A stretch of DNA of 64,000 bases from Chlamydomonas sphaeroides (lineage: Eukaryota > Chlorophyta > Chlorophyceae > Chlamydomonadales > Chlamydomonadaceae), in NCBI GenBank assembly GCA_001662425.1, contig BDDC01000010.1:10830-74829 (forward strand), given 5' to 3'. This document shows, piece by piece, positions 56,175 through 64,000 of the stretch. The position numbers and the translations under genes were made by a program. How positions within the stretch are numbered: the stretch's first letter is position 1; every line of letters begins with the position of its first letter. The notes beneath the pieces are model-generated. The model was not told where the DNA came from. It saw only the letters and a program-made list of their open reading frames with translations, and did not search any database.

Positions 56175-59057
56175 ATGGCCGACTCTGATGGCCGCAAGCG
56201 ACGCTCTCGCGGCAAGGACAGCTCCGCTAAGGCGAATAGCAGCAGCGCAGGCGGACTGCGTGTGTTCAGTGCCCAAGTCGTTACTAAGCTGAGAGCCAGC
56301 GCTGCGAAGGGCTGGACGACCTATAACGCGATAGCCGATTCACTTGTTGAAGATGCGGGCCTCGACCCCAGCCGCGTCGACTCCGCCAAGTCCATCAGGC
56401 GCAGATGCTACGACGCGCTCAACGTGCTCATCGCATGTGGGTGTGGCGTCGCGGGGCATGCGACCGTCCTAACCCCTTCATAACGAAGTTGACTTACTCT
56501 CCGCAGGTGGACTGTGCGAGAAGCACAGCAAGAAGCAGCTGACATGGAAAGGTCCGCAAGCAGCGGAGGTGGACCGGCTGAACGCCGATTTGGAAGCCAA
56601 GCGGGCCGCCATCGAGCGCCAGCAGGAGGCTCTGCAGGTGTGGCACCATCAGTTGCCGGGCTGGGCTCGACCGGGGTTCGGGTGTTGCGCCGATTCGCAT
56701 GACGAACGCCACACGCCTTGCACGTTGCCGGTCTCTGCAAGCATTCAGGAGCGCGTTGGTGCACGCACATCTGCAAGTTCACGTTGTACTGCTGCGGCGT
56801 CACACTATTGCAACTTTCGATGGCCGGCGATGCAGGAGCTCACGCAGCGCCGCGAGGCACTGGAGGCCCTCCTGGCGCACCGTGCGGCACGCGACGCGGC
56901 CTCCACGCAAGGGGCCTGCAGCAGCGGCGCTGCTGCCGGGGCCGACGGCAGCGCGCCGTCGACAAGCCGTGGCAACGTGTATGAGCTTCCCTTCAGCGTG
57001 GCACAGGCGCGTGGGCGCCTGCGTGTAGCTGTCACTGACGGACGGGCGCGCCACACCGTCCGTGACCGTCGTGGGTGGCCCACTGACTGCCTAGCCAAAC
57101 GCTAGAGGCTGTGGCTGTCGGGCGTTTGTGCGAGGATCGTAGCGCATGTTACAGGCTCGTGCAGCCCATGCCAGCAATATCCTTTGGAAACCGGCGTGGT
57201 CTACTCTGCAGCCTCCACCAGCGTTCCACCGGGGCCGCACCCTGCTGCGCATCGCCCAGCCTTGCGCCCGCGCCTGCCCCCGCAGATGAACAACAGCAGC
57301 GAGGTCAACGTGGCAATCGCGGACGACATGAGCCACGTGTCCTTTGAGTCCAGCAGGTAAGCGCTGGATGCTGCGCGCCGGCGCTCCAGGGGTTGCGCTC
57401 GTGCGTGCATCGACCCACACGAGCAAACCCTGCATAGTGCTGACCCACATCGACCAACCCACACGAGTCATGACCCACCGCGCCGGCCGACCGCAGCGAG
57501 ATAAAACTCTACAGCGACATGCAGCTCCTCCGCATGCTGCGGGAGCACTGGGCCAGTGGCGGCGGAGGAGCCGGCCCGCCGCCGCAGCCTGGGCCCTGCT
57601 TGCCCGGGGAAGGACTGGGCCAGCCGCAGCCCCAGCCCGGCCAGCCCGGCCAGCCGCAGCTGCAGGCGCAGGGCTCGGGCGCTGCCGCGGTAAAGGCGGA
57701 GGCGCCCGACACGGCCGGCGGCGCGACGACGGCGGCGGCGCAGCAGGCGCCGCCAGCGCCTATCTACATTAAGCCAGAGCCGTGCTGCAACGGCCCCTCG
57801 CTCAAGCCGCTGCTGCCGCTGGCGTCGCACGCCGCGCTCCCCTCGCCGTCCGACACGCCGTTCACGCTGCAGCGCCCGGTGGCGCCATCCGACACAGAGT
57901 CGGACCCGCACTTCTCGGCGCTGTGCTGCTTTGACGACTACGGCCAGCTGCTGGGCCTGCCGCTTGCCGTACACAACGACATGGCGCCGTACAGCCCGAA
58001 CACGCCGCTGTACGGCGGCCACGCGCACATCTTCCCCAGCCCCATCAAGACCTCGCCGCGCATGCAGGCCGGTGGCCAGCACCCCCCGCTCTCGGGTGCG
58101 GCCGCAGGTGGCAGCCAGCAGCACACGCCGCCGATCCCTCTGCCCCAGCAGCCCCAGTCGCTGCAGCAGGGGCCGCAGGGCGGCTACACGTTCGGGGTCG
58201 CCGGCAGCACCAGCTTCATGGCCGCGCCGTCGGCCGGCCAGGGTGGCGCCGCGGCCGACACCAGCGGTGCCGGCGCCGGCACGGACATGGGCCTCAGCTT
58301 CCCGCTGTCTCTGCAGGCCCCTCAGCAGGGCCTGGCACTGCCGCCGCTGCAGCTGCAGCCGGCGCCGGCCCCGGGCGACTCGGCGCACCAGCACCTGCTG
58401 CAGCAGGCCTTTTTCGGCGGGCAGCTGCCGCCGCTGCCGGAGCTGTCGCAGCCGCAGCAGCAGCAGCAGGGGGCCGCGCCCCACCAGCACGACCAGCTGC
58501 AGCTGCCGCTCATGCCGCACAGTCTGGGCATGCAGCCGCACGGCACGGGCTACGGCGCTGCGAACAACCACGCAGTGCTAGCGGCCTTGGTTGCGCAGGA
58601 GCTGCCACAGCTAACGTCGCTGCTGCCACTGATAGGCGACGGGCCCGACGAGCTCTTCTCACCCGCGCTGCGCGCGCAGCTGAGCGGCGGGGCGCAGGGC
58701 TGGCAGCTCGGCTGGCCCTTTGGCACGGGTGAGAACAGCGCATGGAGGCGAGGCGTTGCGCGCCAGGCGGCTCCGATGTAGCCATGGCCGAAGGCCGAAC
58801 CGCTCGGCGTTGCTAAACTGCTATCTACCGTCTCCAAGCCCGTGTGTCTCCTGCCCATTGCTGCCCCAGGCGGGGACCCCTTCAGCCCCTCTGCGGCCGT
58901 CGGCAGCTTGCTGTCGGGGCAGTGCCGCTCGGCCACGGCAGCGGCGTCGGGCCCGGCCGCCGGCAGCTCGGGTGCGGAGCAGCCGGTGCAGCCGGAGGGC
59001 GGCCCGACGCCCACGGCGGCGGCGGCGATGGCAGGGGCCCCGCCACCGTACCTGTGA
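56175..59057 (+). CDS. DP (E2F dimerization partner) transcription factor
   Basis: Six exons (56175-56436, 56507-56637, 56836-57024, 57286-57356, 57497-58728, 58870-59057) splice in frame to 690 residues. The winged-helix DNA-binding domain is near the N-terminus: GLRVFSAQVVTKL, GWTTYNAIADSLVED, then the recognition-helix signature IRRRCYDALNVLIACG and QLTWKGP. DP proteins have RRRxYDALNVL, whereas E2Fs have RRIYDITNVLEG, which identifies the partner. A leucine/glutamate heptad region follows (DLEAKRAAIERQQEAL, ELTQRREALEALL), then a marked-box-like strand segment (VNVAIADDMSHVSFES, IKLYSDMQLLRML). DP/E2F heterodimers control G1/S genes and size-dependent division in algae (DP1 in Chlamydomonas). 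The last 460 or so residues are Gln/Pro/Ala-rich and absent from animal and plant DPs. The donor of exon 3 (CGT|gtagct) is the least certain junction. Confidence 0.9.
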
Positions 59058-60637
59058 GGAGGGGTATGTACGGCACCGCTGACGCTGTACGCAGCGGGAC
59101 ATGCATGCTGCGCGTGCAGAACCAACGCGTGCTGCGAGCAGGCGCGCGTGGACCCCATAGGCAGCGAGAGGGGCATGCGTACGCGCGCGCGTGGTGGCGT
59201 TGCCTCACCGCGTGCTCGCAGGCGGTTTTGCAGGAGGCATACTGGGCAGAGGCACGCTAGTGCTTGAAGACCAGCCGTAGTGGGATCTTGGGCATGCGCA
59301 GCGGGCAGAGGCCGTCTCGGACACGCTCGGGTCGGCGGTTGTTGCCACGTGCAAATGCTTGTCCATGGAGGAAGTGTTCCCTGGCACGGATGACAAAGAA
59401 CGAGCCTACCAACAGGCATGCAGCGTTTCGCGGCAGCGGTAGTTGATGTTGCTAGCATGAGCTCGCGCTGGGCTCCGCGGCGGTGTCGGCCCCAGGTTTT
59501 GCTGGTTAGCGCGGCTCAGGCCGGCCGCTGGCTGGCTGGCTGTGGGTATGCTGTGGCGGCGCAATGCCGTCGGTAGGAGATGCATGTTGAGCGTTCGCCG
59601 TCACCTTTTTTGCGGCCACATTACTAGTTGTTGCGCGTGGGGCCAGCGCCGCTTAGGCCCGTTACGTACCATAGGGTTGCTGCGCTGAGTTACGCGTGTT
59701 GTGTGGCTGGGAATGCTTCTGCCGCAGTCGGCACACTCGCCCAACTACATAAGTGCCGGGACGCGGGCGCGTGGGGAGTGGGCTGGCCGGCGGCAGCTTT
59801 GCTGTGTGGCTACCCCCTTTGTCATGACGCCAACGCGCGCGAGGTACTGTTGCGCGCTGCGGCCGAGAGATGTTCAGGGAAAATGCTGTGCCGCTTCTAC
59901 CGGTGTGCCATCTTTTCCTGCCACGTCAAGGGGGGGGATGCAATAACTCGTAGCGGTCACGAGGCTGGGCCGATGGGCGCTGGTCGCCGTCATGCGCCTT
60001 CGTGGGCCGTGGGCTGGCTGGATATGAGGTGACACTGCAGTGGGTCTCTCGGAGAGTACGCAGGCGTTTGCTGTAGCCTCCGCGCCGATGCGGCGCCCTA
60101 GTCCTTGATGTCGTTAGGTGAATGGCCGCTCGCACGCGCCCTGTTCACGCCGGCGAGGCGTGCGTTTGTTGACTCTAGCCTGAACTGTGGCTGGGCGGAA
60201 CGTCAAGCCCCCGAGGTTGCTGTTGATGTGGTGGCGCTGTGGGTCCTGCTGGTGCGGCTTAGGCACGGAGGGTGTTGCGGCCCGTTCGTTGGCGTGCTGT
60301 TTGCTGTGTGTACGGAGTTCCTGGTGGCTAGAACCACCATGCCAGGCTAGGCACCAGTAGTCTGCAGACGCGCCGGCGCACAGATCGTTTGATGCGGACC
60401 TCTCGATGCGCATCAGTGCAAGGTGCGCTTGCTGGGCTTGCTCGCTGCCTTGGGTCCCTGCACCGAGTCATCTAGTCTGAGTGTTGTTCGCGTGGCGGCT
60501 GGGCGGCGCGTGATGCCGTGATGTGGCCTGTGCTCGGCGCATGGTCCAGCGCGCCGCGCTGTCGCCGCGCTGCGGCACCATGAGGATCAGGAGGACACTT
60601 ACTGGAGCCCACGCGGCCCGGCCAGGGAAGGGGCATG

Positions 60638-60663
60638 TTACACGTCACGGTTTTTACACGTCA
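60638..60663. promoter_or_regulatory. Paired TTACACGTCA sites
   Basis: Two identical ttacacgtca decamers spaced 16 bases apart, each with an ACGTCA bZIP/CREB-type core. No start codon of a recognised gene lies nearby, so a regulatory role is only a possibility. Confidence 0.3.
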
Positions 60664-60895
60664 GTTGCACCCGAACCTGACATTGGCCGGCGGCTGTGAA
60701 CTCCCCACCATGGCGCCCGGCCTTTTTATTGTAAAACCAGCGTGTAGAACCAGCGTGGAAGTCAGTGAAAGGTACTCGTGACCAGGCGGCTCATGTGATG
60801 CGCCCCAGCCACGGGCCCACTCTGCAGTCGCCTACAGCGTCCAGCACGGTCCCGAGCCGCAGTGCTCGACAGAGGAGTTGCTGCCCGCCCGACCC

Positions 60896-60950
60896 ACACC
60901 TGCGACTAGGTGGTACACTGTTTCGGCCCTATAAAGTTGACCCCGCCTGC
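60896..60950 (+). repeat. Introner-like repeat, copy 3 (intergenic)
   Basis: Contains gtggtacactgtttcggcc followed by ctataaagttgacc, matching the core of the copies in the LSMT-like gene. Here it lies outside any recognised gene. It could be a mobile-element relic or an intron of an unrecognised transcript. Confidence 0.6.
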
Positions 60951-62213
60951 GGCAAGCCGCTGCAACCGAATGCTCACTACTGGCGCTGCGCTGCCGAGGC
61001 CAGCAGGCGCCGCAGCCGAAAGCGCTGCCCGGCCGATAGCGCTGTCAGCCTTTCTCTGACTTCCATCGTTCCACACTGGTTCTACAGTGGAAGCCAGCAG
61101 CAGCTGTGATACCGTTGGGATGATCGCGGAACGGAGGCCATCTGCTGCCGGGGCTGCTCACGAGCAGCGCTGGTACCCTGGCAGCTGACAGCCCCTACGT
61201 CCGCGTGCACCAAACGGTCCGTCCTCGCTAGCCGTGCGGCGCTGTGTAACAGTGTAAGGCCTTCCCCCTGCTAAGCGACGCGTTGCAGCTGCCGCCGGAG
61301 GGACGCTGCAGCTGTTGGATGAGCCGTCGGCCGTGAGGGAGGCCGTTCTAGACGGGATCGCCTGAGCCTGGTTGATTTGTTCCAAGCGCTTGAGGGCGGA
61401 CTTGGAAGGGCTGGGCGATCGCCGCAGGCTGGAGAGGCGCACCGCCAGTCCGTCACCAGCCAGAAGCCTGGAACGGGTCCTCGCGACCACTAGATAGGCG
61501 GACAGCTCACCTCACGGGTCGACCCAAGCTAGGCGGCCAGCGTACGGGTGGGCTTACCGCGGGCGGCGAGGTGGCGGCTGCGTGTCGTTAGAGAAGCGCT
61601 CGGGTGCAACGGCCTCTCGAACCTCGGAAATGTCTCCCATTGCCGGTCAGCCCCTGCGCGTCAGGCCTGCCTGGAGGTGCGAGGCGACTGCCATGGCCGC
61701 ACGGCGCGGTGAAGGCGGGAGTTGGCACTGGGCCGGGTGGAATCAGCAGGGTATGTCGGGCAGCGCCATGGCGGTCCAGCTAGTGCTGTCCTGTGAGCAT
61801 TGTCAAGGGAGCGGCGTGTGCAGCAGCTGTGTGCTGCCCAGTGCCCCCCAAAAAGGCGAGTTTACCTTACGCCCCAGGTCTGCAATAACTGCGGGTACGG
61901 CCGGCTGCATGCGGAGATGTTACCTGGGGCGCGGCGTGCGCATGGCGTGCAAGTCTGCCAAGGCCGCGGCACGACATGGAGTGAGTGTCGTCATGGGTTA
62001 TGGGCGGGTGACTGGGTGGCCTGGTGAATGGGTAACACAAGCAGCGGGACTGCGCGGTAAAAACACACGCAGGTTACAGATACTCCTTTGACTTCGTTCT
62101 AGCTTGCAATTAACACTGGCAGCGTAACAGCATGCTCCTGCCCATCCCCCTCCTTTCCCCCGCCCAACCTCATTGCTACATTTTTCCCGTTAAAACTTTA
62201 TCATTTCGACAAC

Positions 62214-62273
62214 CGCATAATGACCGACTGTTCGCGTCTGGTCAGGGTGGCCTCTTTTCGGGGCAAGCCATGC
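62214..62273. repeat. Dispersed repeat, copy B
   Basis: Near-copy of 114-175 in the same orientation (gaccgactgttcgcgtctgg core). It sits about 260 bases upstream of the M3 peptidase start codon. Confidence 0.7.
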
Positions 62274-62529
62274 ACCCATGCGCAGCTGGGGAAGTTTGCG
62301 AAGGCGCTAGCGCGGAGAAGCTGGGCACCCCCGGCGTGGCGGGGGCAGGGGGAAGGTGGGGAAGCGGAGGGTAGACAAGTTAGTGGCGCGTGGGGGTTTC
62401 GGCATCGTGTGGTCGCGGCGGTGTGTTGGCTACCTGGCCTGGCAAGAGTTTGGTATCTCACCGCTTACATACCGTTGTAAGTGGTCTGCTACTGCTCTGA
62501 CATACCAAACCCAACCTTGCACCGACGCG

Positions 62530-64000
62530 ATGCTCCTCGCCGGACGCACTGCCCGTCTGATCCTCAAGGCTAAGCGCGCTGCCTGCCGCCCCGTCGCTGC
62601 TTTGCACAACCGCACGCGGCCAGTCGTCGCTCAGTCGGCATCCTCGGCCCTTGTCGCGCGCCTCGCGACTACTCCGTCCTCGGCTTTCGGGGCTCGCATC
62701 CCTCTCGTGAGGTGAGTCCACCTCTTTGCGAGCTTTACGGTGGGGCTCGCGCTGCTGCGCTGCTGATCTGTGACGACTGGTGGCGCTTGGGAGCATCTCA
62801 GCAGTCCGGGTTCTGCGCTCGTGTAGCAGCGCCAGGGCCAATGGGTTTTGGACCTACTCCATGCCCTGAAACTGCCTGGGGTCTTGGTCTCCTGTCCCCA
62901 ATACAACCCGTCCATCCCATCGAAAAGCCCTAGGCCAGTCACCACGAGCTGCCGCACCACCGCCAGCTCACCAAGAGCGTCACAGTCGGCCGTCTCGCGG
63001 CAATGCACGTTCACCAGTCGACCGTCACGGCCCCATGCGCCCCACGTCATTACGCCACCCGTCAGCAAACACACACGCGCACGTCCAGCAGCTCCGCCCC
63101 CCAACTCGTGCCCCTCGCGGCCCCACGTGCTCCTGTCCCTCGCCCGCAGCGGCCGCCGCAACATGAGCACCGAGGCCGCCGCCGTGGAGACCGTGGTGGA
63201 CACGGCCACCGCCGGCACCGCCAACCCGCTTCTGGCGGTGAGCTCCGCAGCAGCACCCGTTGGTGTCAATGCCCTGCCGGCCGCCTGTCCGCTTGCCGTG
63301 TACGGCCTGCCGTCAACTCAGCCCATCGAGCCCCGCCTGCTGCTGTGCCTGCGCCTGCGCCTGCGCGCCACCAAACCTTCGCCCGCCGGGCCCCATCTGG
63401 CCCCGCTGGGCCCAGTCCCTCCCCCTCCCCCTCCCCACACCGCCGCCCCTCCTCGCGCCCCCTACCGCTGCTGCTGCCCGCTGCTGCATCTGTAGGACGT
63501 GTCGCTGCCGCTGTTCGACGCCATCAAGCCCGAGCACGTGGTGCCGGGCGTCAAGCAGCTGCTGGCGGAGCTGCACTCGGAGATTGACAAGCTCGAGGTA
63601 GGAAGGGGCTCCGTCTCGTGTGATGTCGTGCCGCGGGTTCGGCGCCGCAGCGGCCTGGCCGGGGCTGCTGCAGCCCTCCGGGGCACGGGCCGCGCACGCG
63701 TCATGCCTTGTCCTCAGCGTCCTGCTCCCTTTTACGTGTGCCCTCCTCGCAAGTCGCAACGCCCCTTTCGCCCCATACCTGACTGGCGTGCTCCTCCCTC
63801 CTCTCCCCTGTTCCTCTCCCCCCTTCCTCCCCGCCATTGAAGGCCAACGTGGTGCCCACCTGGGCCGGCCTGGTGGAGCCGCTGGAGCGCATCGGCGACC
63901 GCCACCAGCGTGTGTGGGGCGTGGTCAGCCACCTCAAGGTGCGAGGGCTGGGGGCGGACTGGTGGCTGGGGGGACGGAGCGAGATGGGAGAGTGCATGGC
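62530..64000 (+). CDS. Organellar M3-family oligopeptidase, 5' part (truncated by window end)
   Basis: Four exons are visible (62530-62711, 63150-63237, 63496-63597, 63843-63938) and all join in phase; the gene continues beyond the window. The first 60 residues are Arg/Ala/Ser-rich without acidic residues (LAGRTARLILKAKRAACRP), typical of a plastid or mitochondrial targeting peptide. The mature N-terminus shows the M3 oligopeptidase A (PrlC/OOP) signature: NPLLA, LPLFDAIKPEHVVPGVKQLL, then PTWAGLVEPLERIGDR and VWGVVSHLK. The catalytic HExxH motif lies further downstream, outside the window. Plant organellar oligopeptidase degrades short peptides, including cleaved transit peptides, in plastids and mitochondria. 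Confidence 0.93.

Larger units (their letters stand above)
59058..62213. other. Long intergenic region with scattered repeats
   Basis: About 3.2 kb with no supportable gene. It contains a relative of the introner-like repeat at 60896-60950, a pair of ttacacgtca direct repeats at 60638-60647 and 60654-60663, and aaccagcgtg repeated near 60735-60755. The right end holds dispersed-repeat copy B (62214-62273). Confidence 0.55.

Noticed and set aside
56175..56436. Assignment of the winged-helix protein as an E2F
   Set aside because: The recognition helix reads RRRCYDALNVL, the DP form, rather than RRIYDITNVLEG of E2Fs.
1..64000. Search for CRISPR arrays, operons, phage or insertion sequences
   Set aside because: Spliced genes, TGTAA signals and eukaryotic protein families throughout; no direct-repeat/spacer array, transposase or integrase seen.

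Overview
The window looks like a piece of the nuclear genome of a green alga (Chlorophyta). It is very GC-rich. Most genes carry many short introns with GTGNG-type donors and CCCGCAG-type acceptors, and TGTAA, the usual chlorophyte polyadenylation signal, lies downstream of several stops. The gene set is eukaryotic and photosynthetic: cytosolic ribosomal protein S16, nucleolar UTP11, an E2F dimerization partner, a chloroplast-type bestrophin, proteins with plastid-transit-like N-termini and a Rubisco-LSMT-type SET protein. I cannot name the species. A 10-N gap at 27639-27648 shows that this is a draft scaffold.

Layout from left to right: a small secreted proline-rich protein (543-1706, +); a SET1/trithorax-type histone methyltransferase (4871 to about 10750, -); a FUN14-family protein (11160-13086, +); a TRPV-like ankyrin ion channel (14423-22644, +, 23 exons); two paralogous RING-CH (RINGv) genes (24171-25884 complete, and 27319 onward, broken by the gap; both +); a type II membrane glycosyltransferase resembling PGAP4/MGAT4 (28750-32227, +); a bestrophin-like anion channel (32813-37072, -); tRNA adenosine deaminase TadA (37538-38437, -) divergent from RPS16 (38641-41406, +); a plastid-targeted membrane protein of unknown function (43183-44323, +); an LRR protein (46210-48661, -); UTP11 (49040-51121, -) divergent from a Rubisco-LSMT/SETD-type SET methyltransferase (51506-55787, +); a DP transcription factor (56175-59057, +); and the 5' part of an M3 oligopeptidase (62530 to window end, +).

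I built exon models by reading splice sites and checking phase across every junction. The secreted protein (284 aa), FUN14 (190 aa), TRP channel (1089 aa), RING-CH copy 1 (445 aa), glycosyltransferase (562 aa), RPS16 (142 aa), plastid protein (246 aa), UTP11 (286 aa), LSMT-like (554 aa) and DP (690 aa) models all close in frame. The 5' ends of the SET1 gene and the LRR gene, and one junction of the bestrophin gene, remain unresolved. The genes are independent units, not a pathway or operon. They share only divergent intergenic regions (TadA/RPS16, UTP11/LSMT-like, SET1/FUN14).

The most interesting signals are at the level of introns. A short repeat family, two copies of which carry their own 5' splice-site sequence, lies in two introns of the LSMT-like gene. 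At least four introns use GC-AG splice sites, including the same intron in both RING-CH paralogs. A duplicated 3' splice site in the glycosyltransferase gene would add exactly 34 in-frame codons. A (CTG)20 microsatellite abuts a 3' splice site of the TRP gene.
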